A DNA stretch of 37,981 nt, taken from positions 1 to 37,981 of IMG/VR virus record IMGVR_UViG_3300042326_001926. One strand, written 5' to 3'. The notes beneath the pieces are model-generated. The model ran no database searches and had not been told where the DNA came from. It was given only the letters and a program-made list of their open reading frames with translations. The stretch comes from a virus. Below, one piece after another: positions 1-6,059 of the stretch. Each line of letters starts with the position of its first letter. Within the stretch, counting starts at the first letter, position 1. Both the position numbers and the translations under genes were made by a program.

Positions 1-1
1 C

Positions 2-157
2 AATCACGATCTTGATATTGTAATTTTTGAAGCTAAAAAGGCTATTGATTGTTATGAAAAATATCTTTTAGATGTTGCTGATTGGAGAGAACTAGCAAAA
101 ATTATGAAAATTTTGGCTGAGACTATTGAAAAAATTGAAAATAAGAGAAAAAAATGA
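2..157 (+). CDS. 3' end of an unknown gene (partial)
   Basis: An open frame runs in from the left edge of the window and ends at TGA 155-157. It encodes 51 C-terminal residues, rich in Lys, Glu and Ile, with the character of an amphipathic helix (for example DWRELAKIMKILAETIEKIE). The stop overlaps the next start as ATGA, which is typical of translationally coupled phage genes and supports this being a real coding end. The upstream part lies outside the window, so I cannot name a family. Confidence 0.6.
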   Translation, partial: NHDLDIVIFEAKKAIDCYEKYLLDVADWRELAKIMKILAETIEKIENKRKK

Positions 158-1557
158 GTGGAAGTAGACGATGTTGTTGTGGAAATGCTGAAGGGTGTTT
201 GCGTTGCGAAACACCAAATACATTTTTAGGAACTCCATCAATAAGTTCGTGGTGTGGTATTGTTTATGGATTTACATTTACTGGTCTTTTACCAGAAATA
301 AAATCAAATCACTATTTCAGTGATTATATCATTAATGCAGAAGTTGGAACTGATCAAGGCTCTGGCTGTGAATGTGATACTGATGGCGATGGGATCATAG
401 ATTCAATACTTCCAGGAAATAATTTTAATTTTGTTAGAGTAAAAGGAACTACATTTTATTATAATATTAATTACACAAATATTCCAAATGCAGGATGCAC
501 TCATGATATAATGCAAATATATTCGTTTCCTTTTGATGAAACTACCGATTTTATTTTTGCTTTAAAATTTGATAGATATAATAATGATGCATGTCCTCCA
601 ACATGCGGAGAACAACTATATCCCGAAGATGTTGAAGGATTTCTAGCTCCAAAATATGACGGAATAACACAACACACGAATGCAAATTTTAAATGTATTT
701 TTAGAGCATGTGGATTTACTCCACCAACATTCGTAGGAGCACCTTTTTTTCCGTCAAATATTCCTCCGAAATGGACAGATGATTTTGATAATGTTACAAC
801 TACTACTAATAATTTTCTTGTTGGTGTAACATTATTCAATAATGCAGATCCGTTTATAATTAAAAGTATACAATATGCTCCAGTTATAAGAACTGTTGAT
901 GATACTATTCCAATACCAACTCCAGCTTGTCTTTATCGAAAACAAGAAGCTGCTATACCAGGAAGTTCAAATATTGCAACAGCAGTTTCAAAAACTTGCT
1001 TTAATTTAGATCCAACGGAAGAATGTAGATGCCAATCTGGATTAATAGTAAGACTTACTTCTAGAGCAGAATATCTTGAACAAGAAATAATATATGGACC
1101 TGTTTATGGCGTAGGACAGGGAGGAGAACCAATAGAATTAAGAGTTCCTTATGAACCTATAGGTAGCGGACCAGTTCTAGATCAAAATGGTAATCCAAGA
1201 CCAAGTAAAAATATGGGATATTTTGATCTTCACTTATATTACTATGGATGTATTGATGATATCATTTACGGAAACAATACACCAAGAGACAGATCATTTA
1301 TTCTTGATGGCGGACATTTTGCGTATCAAGGTGCATTCAAAGATATAGCAGAACCACCATTTACCGCTGGTATGCGAGAACAAACAATTCATAATATCAA
1401 TCTCATAAATCTTGATGAACATGAAATATGTCCTTATAGAAATTATTATACTTGCCCAAGTCAATCTTTTTACAAGTATAGTCAATATTTAACAGCAGAT
1501 TATATTTTGAAAAAATTTCAAATACCAAGAGAAATTATAGTTTCAAGACTTTCATAA
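154..1557 (+). CDS. Cysteine-rich protein of unknown function, possible virion protein
   Basis: This 467-residue protein is not one I recognise. It has more than 20 cysteines, many in pairs or short clusters (CCCGNAEGCLRC near residue 7, CECDTDGDG near 73, ACPPTCG near 145, CFNLDPTEECRC near 280, CPYRNYYTC near the C terminus). The Asp-rich stretch DTDGDGIID resembles calcium-binding loops of the dockerin or thrombospondin type 3 kind. There is no signal peptide or membrane segment. The start overlaps the preceding stop (ATGA), and no other good start lies nearby. The Tyr/Asn/Gly-rich, beta-type composition resembles the virion proteins of this phage. A role as a fibre or surface protein is inference only. 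Confidence 0.75.
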   Translation: MSGSRRCCCGNAEGCLRCETPNTFLGTPSISSWCGIVYGFTFTGLLPEIKSNHYFSDYIINAEVGTDQGSGCECDTDGDGIIDSILPGNNFNFVRVKGTTFYYNINYTNIPNAGCTHDIMQIYSFPFDETTDFIFALKFDRYNNDACPPTCGEQLYPEDVEGFLAPKYDGITQHTNANFKCIFRACGFTPPTFVGAPFFPSNIPPKWTDDFDNVTTTTNNFLVGVTLFNNADPFIIKSIQYAPVIRTVDDTIPIPTPACLYRKQEAAIPGSSNIATAVSKTCFNLDPTEECRCQSGLIVRLTSRAEYLEQEIIYGPVYGVGQGGEPIELRVPYEPIGSGPVLDQNGNPRPSKNMGYFDLHLYYYGCIDDIIYGNNTPRDRSFILDGGHFAYQGAFKDIAEPPFTAGMREQTIHNINLINLDEHEICPYRNYYTCPSQSFYKYSQYLTADYILKKFQIPREIIVSRLS

Positions 1558-1559
1558 TA

Positions 1560-1928
1560 TTAAGAAATATAAAATTCTTTTTTACTTTCTTTAGAATATA
1601 ATAAAAGTGGTTTTATTATTGGACTTGGCAAATTTAAAGAATTTGGTGGAAAATTAGATAATGGAATTAAATTATTTAATATTGCATCTTTTTCATAATA
1701 TACAAGACATTCTATATTTTTTTCTATAGGCGAAAAGACATATCCATAATATCTTAGTTCATTTTTTAATCTAATATCTGTATTATCATCTAAGATAACC
1801 ATTAAATCTATATCACTTTCTTCTGTTTCAGTTCCATATAAATGAGAACCAACAAGAAAAATAGCATTTACATATGGTCTTTTTATTGTTGATACTATTT
1901 TTTTAATTGTATCATTATCTAAATTCAT
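1560..1928 (-). CDS. Small nucleotidyltransferase (MNT/pol-beta superfamily)
   Basis: The 122-residue protein has the minimal nucleotidyltransferase signature. The loop GSHLYGT (Gly27-Ser28) is followed by SDIDLMVI, with Asp39 and Asp41 as the expected metal ligands. This is the GS-x10-DxD pattern of small stand-alone nucleotidyltransferases, which transfer NMP groups to protein, nucleic acid or small-molecule acceptors. It is an isolated reverse-strand gene, convergent with the cysteine-rich gene (2-nt gap) and divergent from the GMP reductase gene. I see no HEPN partner beside it, so a toxin-antitoxin role is not supported. Substrate unknown. Confidence 0.75.
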   Translation of the reverse strand: MNLDNDTIKKIVSTIKRPYVNAIFLVGSHLYGTETEESDIDLMVILDDNTDIRLKNELRYYGYVFSPIEKNIECLVYYEKDAILNNLIPLSNFPPNSLNLPSPIIKPLLLYSKESKKEFYIS

Positions 1929-1953
1929 AATTTATGTAGTCTAAAAATATCAC

Positions 1954-1981
1954 TGGACAGCATCATAAAAAGTGTTATACT
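1954..1981 (+). promoter_or_regulatory. Sigma70-like promoter of the GMP reductase cassette
   Basis: TGGACA (1954-1959) and TATACT (1976-1981) are separated by 16 nt. They lie in the divergent intergenic region just before the ATG at 1988. The -10 hexamer ends 6 nt before that ATG, so the predicted transcription start is at or next to the A of ATG. The gp32 promoter (9675-9702) has the same -10 sequence and the same spacing. Confidence 0.6.
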
Positions 1982-1987
1982 ATTAAT

Positions 1988-3004
1988 ATGACAATTCAGC
2001 TAGATTATTCGGATGTTCTAATCGTACCCCGTCAGTCATCGGTCAACTCGCGCTCAGATGTCAATCTGATGCGAACGATTGGTCGCGTTTCTTGGACTGG
2101 AGTTCCAATCGTGGCTGCAAACATGGCGACGATTGGTACGCTGGAGATGGCAGAAGCCCTCGGTAAGTATCAGTGGCTGACATGCCTGCACAAGCATTAT
2201 ACCGCAGAAGAAATTTTGTCCCTATCGTATCACGGGCAATATTTCTCTGCTCCAACTATCGGACTTGATACGACTAGCCAGCAGACATTCCGGCAAGTCA
2301 TGAAGTCTGAGAACAAGTTCAAGTTTGTTTGTATCGATGTTGCGAATGGTTACATCGATAATTTCAGTGAGTTAGTGTACAATATTCGCCAAGAGTATGG
2401 CGAAAGAGTAAATATCATTGCAGGGAATGTAGTAACACCAGAAGGAGTAAATCTACTATGCAAAGCAGGCGCGGACTTTATCAAGGTTGGAATCGGACCC
2501 GGAAGTGCTTGCACAACACGCAAGATGACCGGAGTAGGGTTTCCACAGTTCTCGGCAGTCCAGAACTGTGCAAAAGAAGCACAGAACAATCCAAGTCGAT
2601 TGGGAATAGTCGCGGATGGTGGGTGCGTACATCCCGGTGATGTCGCCAAGGCATTCGCTGCTGGCGCACAGATGGTAATGATCGGTGGTATGCTAGCAGG
2701 CCACGACGAATGCGGCGGGTGGGAGTTTGATTATAATACAAATACTATGGTTCCAACCTTCTACGGAATGGCATCGGAACATGCAATGAAGACGCATTAT
2801 AATCAACGAAACTCCTATCGTGCCGCAGAAGGAAAGCGAGTAATCGTTGAAGCTAAGGGACCAGTGGAGAATACTGTCACGGAAGTCATGGGCGGTATTC
2901 GTTCTGCGTGTACCTATGTTGGAGCAAAAAATCTTGATGAACTTTCTAAGAATGCCCGATTCATTCAGGTCAATCATCAGTACAATACCGTCTTCGGACA
3001 CTAA
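1988..3004 (+). CDS. guaC: GMP reductase
   Basis: The enzyme converts GMP to IMP and ammonia using NADPH, feeding guanine nucleotides back to the purine branch point. The 338-residue protein matches bacterial GuaC (about 347 residues) along its whole length: an N-terminal YSDVLIVPR motif, SGVP/AANM-type barrel strands, FVCIDVANGY near 113-122, and the active-site loop GIGPGSACTTRKMTG with catalytic Cys175. The loops DGGC and GGMLAGH and the C-terminal RGPVENT-like and GGIRSACTYVGA segments follow. The Thr-Arg-Lys-Met-Thr-Gly context after the Cys, and the absence of CBS domains, favour GMP reductase over IMP dehydrogenase. It is the first gene of a less AT-rich cassette and has no Shine-Dalgarno sequence. 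Confidence 0.93.
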   Translation: MTIQLDYSDVLIVPRQSSVNSRSDVNLMRTIGRVSWTGVPIVAANMATIGTLEMAEALGKYQWLTCLHKHYTAEEILSLSYHGQYFSAPTIGLDTTSQQTFRQVMKSENKFKFVCIDVANGYIDNFSELVYNIRQEYGERVNIIAGNVVTPEGVNLLCKAGADFIKVGIGPGSACTTRKMTGVGFPQFSAVQNCAKEAQNNPSRLGIVADGGCVHPGDVAKAFAAGAQMVMIGGMLAGHDECGGWEFDYNTNTMVPTFYGMASEHAMKTHYNQRNSYRAAEGKRVIVEAKGPVENTVTEVMGGIRSACTYVGAKNLDELSKNARFIQVNHQYNTVFGH

Positions 3005-3006
3005 CT

Positions 3007-3534
3007 ATGAATATCTTTGCTCTTCACTCAGATCCGCTCATGGCCGCTAGTTACATGTGCGATAAGCATGTCGTTAAGATGATCCTTGAAAGCGCACAAA
3101 TGCTTTCTACGGTTCATCATGTCAGCGAAAGCTCTATCAATAAGGAAACTTTGTACAAGAAGTGTTTCGTGAATCATCCCTGTACGCTATGGGCTGCATA
3201 TAGCAAGGATAACTATATCTGGCTCACGGATCATGCCATTGCACTTTCGCACATCTACGCTAGGCGTTATAACAAGTGCCACAAGTCCTTTCCTCTTTTG
3301 TACTCCATGAGCGTACAAATTCCTGAACTACCCAAGCGCGGTCTGACTCATTTTGCTCAGGCTATGCCAGATAAATACAAGGTTCACGGAGATCCCGTAC
3401 TTGCTTATCGTAAGTACTATGTGGGAGAAAAAAGTAAGTTTGCAAAATGGACTTGCAATCCTGAACCTGAGTGGTATACTGTAATGTTAAAGGAGAATGA
3501 AAATGAGCAATGTACAAATCTTGCGTTTAACTAG
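3007..3534 (+). CDS. Conserved phage protein with N-terminal CDKHVVK motif, function unknown
   Basis: This 175-residue protein begins 2 nt after the guaC stop. I recall related proteins in large tailed phages with the same opening pattern: Met-Asn-Ile-Phe, then DP, a Tyr/Cys-rich helix, CDKHVVKMILESAQML, then NHPC-x-LW. The C-terminal half has QAMPDKYK and a WT/W-rich end. No function is established for that family as far as I know. The conserved Cys, His and Asp residues could be a catalytic or metal site, but this is inference. Its 3' end overlaps the next gene by about 30 nt. Confidence 0.8.
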   Translation: MNIFALHSDPLMAASYMCDKHVVKMILESAQMLSTVHHVSESSINKETLYKKCFVNHPCTLWAAYSKDNYIWLTDHAIALSHIYARRYNKCHKSFPLLYSMSVQIPELPKRGLTHFAQAMPDKYKVHGDPVLAYRKYYVGEKSKFAKWTCNPEPEWYTVMLKENENEQCTNLAFN

Positions 3535-3823
3535 TGGTGAAGAACTTATCGGTAGGGTGGATTTCCATGACGAGGAAGGATATTATGCAATCAGTAAGGC
3601 ATATATCCTGATCCCGATGGGACAGGGGCAAATTGGATTTGCTCCATATATGCCATATACTCGCGCAGAGGACGGCTTTACAATCAGTGAAGAACATGTT
3701 ATGTTTATGATCCGTCCAATGAGTGAAATGGAAACACAGTATACTTCAGCAGTTAGCGGTCTTGTTACTGCCCCAGCAGGAGCAAATAAAATTCTAGGTT
3801 CTGGCCTGAAGCTTACTAACTAA
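3503..3823 (+). CDS. Sm-like (Hfq/LSm-type) small protein
   Basis: The 106-residue protein starts NVQILRLTSGEELIGRVDF, the pattern of the first strands of Sm-like beta barrels seen in many T4-like phages (LKSGEE-type opening). I place the start at ATG 3503. AAGGAG (3490-3495) lies 7 nt upstream of it, but only 1 nt upstream of the alternative ATG at 3497. Internal strands carry YYAISKAYILIP and a Met-rich segment, VMFMIRPMSEMETQY. RNA binding is inferred from the fold only. The tRNA cluster begins 6 nt after the stop, so the mRNA and tRNAs are probably co-transcribed. Confidence 0.6.
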   Translation: MSNVQILRLTSGEELIGRVDFHDEEGYYAISKAYILIPMGQGQIGFAPYMPYTRAEDGFTISEEHVMFMIRPMSEMETQYTSAVSGLVTAPAGANKILGSGLKLTN

Positions 3824-3829
3824 AAATAT

Positions 3830-3904
3830 ATTCCCGTAGCTCAGTTGGATTAGAGCAAGTGCCTTCTAAGCACTAGGTCGTAGGTTCGAATCCTATCGGG
3901 AATG
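3830..3904 (+). tRNA. tRNA-Arg (anticodon UCU)
   Basis: The cloverleaf is complete: acceptor ATTCCCG with CGGGAAT (7 bp), D stem GCTC/GAGC, anticodon stem AGTGC/GCACT with loop CTTCTAA (anticodon TCT), T arm GTAGG-TTCGAAT-CCTAT, discriminator G. CCA is not encoded. It reads AGA and AGG; AGA is visibly the main Arg codon in the AT-rich late genes. Confidence 0.95.
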
Positions 3905-3905
3905 C

Positions 3906-3976
3906 TGAAGATTGGTGTAACGGTAGCACAACTGACTCTGACTCAGTTTGTCCTAGTTCGAATCTAGGATCTTCAA
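3906..3976 (+). tRNA. tRNA-Gln (anticodon CUG)
   Basis: Acceptor TGAAGAT pairs with ATCTTCA (7 bp). The D arm is GTG/CAC; the anticodon stem is ACTGA/TCAGT with loop CTCTGAC (anticodon CTG); the T arm is CCTAG-TTCGAAT-CTAGG; the discriminator is A. CCA is not encoded. It is one base from the preceding tRNA. A CUG anticodon reads CAG, not the CAA that an AT-rich genome would favour, and is less expected in a phage than UUG. Confidence 0.9.
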
Positions 3977-3977
3977 T

Positions 3978-4049
3978 GAGGATGTAACTCAATGGCAGAG
4001 TGTGACCCTTCCAAGGTCAATGTTGCGGGTTCAAGTCCCGTCGTCCTCT
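3978..4049 (+). tRNA. tRNA-Gly (anticodon UCC)
   Basis: Acceptor GAGGATG pairs with CGTCCTC (7 bp with one G-T). The D arm is ACTC/GAGT, the anticodon stem TGACC/GGTCA with loop CTTCCAA (anticodon TCC), the T arm GCGGG-TTCAAGT-CCCGT, the discriminator T. CCA is not encoded. It reads GGA and GGG, and GGA is common in the late genes. Confidence 0.93.
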
Positions 4050-4052
4050 TTT

Positions 4053-4373
4053 ATGTCAACTCTTGATGAAGAAATCTACGCGCTACAACGCTGTAAAGAA
4101 TTTATTTACAGTCTTTTAGACCCAAAACAAACACCCAAAGTCCCGAAAGAAATTCGGCAAAGGGCAAGAAATGTTGTCAAACACTATCCAATAGTGGTTG
4201 ACTTCTTCGTTGAGAGATACTATAATGAGAAGATAGTCGGGTCAAAGGCGACTAATTATGATTACTCCGAAATTGAGCGTGAAATTAAACGACATTTTAG
4301 CGCAAACGATGCCGATTTGCCTCCAGATGGAGAGGCAAAAGAAGCATGTGAGTCTGATCTTCCACAAGAATAA
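4053..4373 (+). CDS. Small conserved phage protein, unknown function
   Basis: The 106-residue protein starts at ATG 4053, just after tRNA-Gly; an upstream in-frame ATG at 4002 lies inside the tRNA and is rejected. The sequence ALQRCKEFIYSLLDP, then TPKVPKEIRQRARNVVKHYP, is a short helical pattern (ERAL-x-REFL...LP-x-x-IR-x-x-A...LKHYP) that I recall in small bacterial and phage proteins of unknown function. The C terminus is acidic. There is no Shine-Dalgarno sequence between the tRNA and the start. The end overlaps the next gene. Confidence 0.65.
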   Translation: MSTLDEEIYALQRCKEFIYSLLDPKQTPKVPKEIRQRARNVVKHYPIVVDFFVERYYNEKIVGSKATNYDYSEIEREIKRHFSANDADLPPDGEAKEACESDLPQE

Positions 4374-4653
4374 ACTTGTTTCAATTGGAACTAACCAATT
4401 CAAAACACATCCACTTGCTCGTAAGTATGGATATGTAATTGACTGCGTTCATTCTGAGCTAGATGCGTTCAATAAGCTGCCAAAATGCTATAAAAGAGGC
4501 GAAAAGAGGTTGAAATTGATCAATTTTCGCATGAATCGGTTTAACGAACTGCGAAATTCTAAGCCTTGTAAGCATTGTTTGGCGTGGTGTGTTGACTTCT
4601 TTGACGAAATTTGGTACACTGACAACGAAGGTTTTCAAGAATTGGAGATTTAA
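4327..4653 (+). CDS. Cytidine/dCMP deaminase-like zinc protein
   Basis: The protein is 108 residues if it starts at ATG 4327. The cytidine deaminase-like metal motifs are present: VHSELDAF (His42, catalytic Glu44) and SKPCKHC (Pro80, Cys81, Cys84). The N-terminal strand pair, LIFHKNKLVSIGTNQFKTHP, matches the opening of phage nucleotide deaminase-like proteins. The HxE-PCxxC spacing is short, so the protein is compact. The substrate (dCMP, another base, or a nucleic acid) is unknown. The start is uncertain: GTG 4348 or the longer frame from 4258 are alternatives, and the gene overlaps the previous one in another frame. It sits in a nucleotide-metabolism and tRNA cassette, which fits such a role. 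Confidence 0.65.
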   Translation: MERQKKHVSLIFHKNKLVSIGTNQFKTHPLARKYGYVIDCVHSELDAFNKLPKCYKRGEKRLKLINFRMNRFNELRNSKPCKHCLAWCVDFFDEIWYTDNEGFQELEI

Positions 4654-4845
4654 ATGTATAAGCACGGAGAAAAAGTAGTAAATTCGGAAAATAGCCGTCC
4701 TTGCACTATTGTTGGTTCTCAAACCTCACGGGCAAAGGACAAGAAGGGTGTTCTTTACGAAGAAACTGAGTATTGCGTTCGGTATGAAGATGGTTCTACC
4801 GATTGGATCTCGGCAGAAAGCACAAAGAAGTTCCTAATCGACTAA
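4654..4845 (+). CDS. Small hypothetical protein, 63 aa
   Basis: The gene begins directly after the deaminase-like stop, with TTGGAGA as a ribosome binding site 5-11 nt upstream. The 63 residues look like a small beta barrel: KHGEKVVNSENSRPCTIVG, then EYCVRYEDGSTDWISAE. This is a pattern shared with SH3/KOW- or Tudor-like modules, but I cannot assign a family. The stop overlaps the next start as TAATG. Confidence 0.6.
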   Translation: MYKHGEKVVNSENSRPCTIVGSQTSRAKDKKGVLYEETEYCVRYEDGSTDWISAESTKKFLID

Positions 4846-5111
4846 TGGCATACCGAATCCACATTGACATTCCTCTCATGTCCTCCTGCCAAGAGGAGGC
4901 TGTGGTGGCTGCTAAGGCCATCATGGAGCGTCTAGCCTCCCCAGAGGCCCTAGAGTGCGTAAAGGCCCATAGCGGCACACAGGTCAACTATCGCCTTGGT
5001 GACGATACTGACCGCCAGAAGAGCAATTATTTGGTTTTGACTCCTTCTGGGCATGTTACTAACCAAAAATGCAGAATTCTCTTGACAGAGGAGCCATCAT
5101 CTGTAGAATGA
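4845..5111 (+). CDS. Small hypothetical protein, 88 aa
   Basis: The start is ATG 4845, which overlaps the preceding TAA by one base (TAATG) and implies coupling; an ATG at 4803 in the same frame lies inside the upstream gene. The 88 residues begin MAYRIHIDIPLMSSCQEEAV, with an Ala-rich helix following. It is less AT-rich than the late genes, using GCC, CTA and GTG codons. No family recognised. Confidence 0.6.
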   Translation: MAYRIHIDIPLMSSCQEEAVVAAKAIMERLASPEALECVKAHSGTQVNYRLGDDTDRQKSNYLVLTPSGHVTNQKCRILLTEEPSSVE

Positions 5112-5121
5112 TGGTGTAGCA

Positions 5122-5195
5122 GGGAACGACAAAGAGCAAATCGTTCCGCCCTAACGGGAAAGCGAGAACTAACTCGCCAGCACATAAGGTGCTGA
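5122..5195 (+). ncRNA. Candidate structured RNA with four consecutive hairpins
   Basis: Between the 88-aa gene and tRNA-Ile, about 75 nt fold into adjacent hairpins: GGAACGA/TCGTTCC (5123-5129 with 5141-5147, 11-nt loop), CCC/GGG around TAAC (5149-5158), GCGAG/CTCGC (5162-5166 with 5173-5177) and CAGCAC/GTGCTG (5178-5183 with 5189-5194, loop ATAAG). The last two are directly stacked. An alternative pairing of TTCCG (5144-5148) with CGGGAA (5155-5160) would compete with the first hairpin. There is no U run, so this is not simply a terminator. It could be a small RNA, a self-cleaving or processing element for the downstream tRNA, or a mobile RNA fragment. I do not recognise the family. Confidence 0.4.
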
Positions 5196-5199
5196 TATT

Positions 5200-5272
5200 G
5201 GGTAGGTAGTTCAATCGGCAGAACCTTCCGCTTATAACGGTAGATGTGTGGGTTCGACCCCCACCCTACTCA
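5200..5272 (+). tRNA. tRNA-Ile (anticodon UAU)
   Basis: Acceptor GGGTAGG pairs with CCTACTC (7 bp with one G-T). The D arm is GTTC/GAAC; the anticodon stem is TTCCG/CGGTA with one T-T mismatch and loop CTTATAA (anticodon TAT); the T arm is GTGGG-TTCGACC-CCCAC; the discriminator is A. CCA is not encoded. Most bacteria read AUA with a lysidine-modified CAU tRNA, so a genuine UAU tRNA is a notable addition for a phage rich in ATA codons. Confidence 0.9.
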
Positions 5273-5286
5273 TTGGAGATATAAGT

Positions 5287-5439
5287 ATGATTATGACTGA
5301 AGAAGATAGAAAAATCGTACTAGTTCTCAAGGATGAGATTGAAAAGATCAAGGTCAATATGATTCTGGAGAATCGAAAAATTGACCAAATTGTTTCAGTT
5401 TTAAGTAAAATTATTCAAAAGGAGAATAAAAATGATTAA
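5287..5439 (+). CDS. Small helical hypothetical protein, 50 aa
   Basis: The start is ATG 5287, with TTGGAG ending 8 nt upstream; an in-frame ATG at 5248 lies inside tRNA-Ile and is rejected, and ATG 5293 is a near alternative. The product is a single predicted helix, EEDRKIVLVLKDEIEKIKVN and onward, with heptad-like hydrophobic spacing, so probably a coiled coil. Its stop overlaps the next start by 8 nt. Function unknown; the pairing with a membrane protein suggests a joint role, which is inference. Confidence 0.55.
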   Translation: MIMTEEDRKIVLVLKDEIEKIKVNMILENRKIDQIVSVLSKIIQKENKND

Positions 5440-5743
5440 TTCTAATATTTTTGGTTTGCGTTGGCTTGCTGTGTTTACTGCGTTCGGTGCTCTGCTTCTG
5501 CATCTTGATAATGCAAAGGCCCCTCTGGTTTGGTCGTTTGTTGGCCTGACTGTTTTCCTGCTTGCCTGTGAAATTCGTGCGCTTCAGAAGCACATTTGCC
5601 AACTCCAAAAGGAATTTGACAATGTGACTTTCAATAATGAAATTCACAGCGTCCGAAATGATATGTGGCGAAATGTGGATGAACTGCATACTCGCCTTGA
5701 GCAGTGCTCAAACAGCTGCACAAAGACAAAGAATCGTATCTAA
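5432..5743 (+). CDS. Small membrane protein with coiled-coil tail
   Basis: The 103-residue protein is preceded by AAGGAG 9-14 nt upstream of the ATG. Two hydrophobic segments, about residues 9-25 (RWLAVFTAFGALLLHL) and 31-48 (APLVWSFVGLTVFLLAC), form a predicted hairpin in the inner membrane. A charged helical C-terminal domain follows (IRALQKHICQLQKEF and onward). Size and topology would fit a class II holin or a membrane-anchored accessory protein. No endolysin gene is beside it, so I do not call it a holin. It is the last gene before a strong terminator. Confidence 0.6.
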   Translation: MINSNIFGLRWLAVFTAFGALLLHLDNAKAPLVWSFVGLTVFLLACEIRALQKHICQLQKEFDNVTFNNEIHSVRNDMWRNVDELHTRLEQCSNSCTKTKNRI

Positions 5744-5765
5744 TACAATTAAATAGTTAGTTTTT

Positions 5766-5795
5766 AAACCCTCTGCTCCAGCAGGGGGTTTTTTT
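5766..5795 (+). terminator. Intrinsic terminator ending the GMP reductase/tRNA cassette
   Basis: The stem AAACCCTCTGC (5766-5776) pairs with GCAGGGGGTTT (5781-5791) around loop TCCA, with one T-G pair, and runs into seven T residues (5789-5795). This is a canonical rho-independent terminator on the plus strand. Confidence 0.9.
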
Positions 5796-5797
5796 CA

Positions 5798-5805
5798 TAT
5801 AAATA
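5798..5805 (+). promoter_or_regulatory. T4-type late promoter TATAAATA
   Basis: A perfect T4 late octamer lies directly after the terminator and 5 nt before ATG 5811. In T4 this element spans about -13 to -6, so the predicted transcription start is the A of the ATG and the mRNA would be leaderless. Confidence 0.75.
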
Positions 5806-5810
5806 GCTAT

Positions 5811-6059
5811 ATGGAAAACTTTAAATCAGCAACAAATATTTCTATGGATGGAACTGGAAAGACTCCAGGAAAAAATAAAGCATGTATGCTTAACGCCGGA
5901 ACAGCAACAAATCCGGGATTTACACTAAATTTTAGATCAAGTGATGGGATTCTTAATTCTACCCACATAAAAATAGGATCAAACACATCAGCATTTATTC
6001 CTACTCGCGTATATGGAATAACAGGAATATCCAACAGTTCAGCAGTATTTTTTAACTAA
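5811..6059 (+). CDS. Small hypothetical protein, possible virion component (82 aa)
   Basis: The gene is the first behind the late promoter at 5798 and has no Shine-Dalgarno sequence. The 82 residues are rich in Gly, Ser, Thr and Asn with no helix-forming runs (GTATNPGFTLNFRSSDGILN), suggesting a small beta-structured particle protein. The stop overlaps the next ATG (TAATG). No family recognised. Confidence 0.65.
   Translation: MENFKSATNISMDGTGKTPGKNKACMLNAGTATNPGFTLNFRSSDGILNSTHIKIGSNTSAFIPTRVYGITGISNSSAVFFN

Noticed and set aside
1560-1928. MNT/HEPN toxin-antitoxin pair
   Set aside because: No HEPN-type partner ORF is next to the nucleotidyltransferase.
3497-3502. ATG 3497 as start of the Sm-like gene
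   Set aside because: Only one base separates it from AAGGAG; ATG 3503 has normal spacing.
4002-4052. Upstream extension of the 106-aa gene into tRNA-Gly
   Set aside because: The open frame starts inside the tRNA gene; ATG 4053 gives a family-like N terminus and avoids overlap.
5112-5199. Hammerhead or twister ribozyme in the hairpin cluster
   Set aside because: Conserved core bases (CUGAnGA/GAAA, or the twister loops) could not be matched; left as an unassigned structured RNA.
5248-5286. Upstream extension of the 50-aa gene into tRNA-Ile
   Set aside because: It lies in the T arm of the tRNA; ATG 5287 has a proper ribosome binding site.
5432-5743. Holin assignment for the two-segment membrane protein
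   Set aside because: Size and topology fit, but no endolysin or spanin is adjacent and no family motif is visible.
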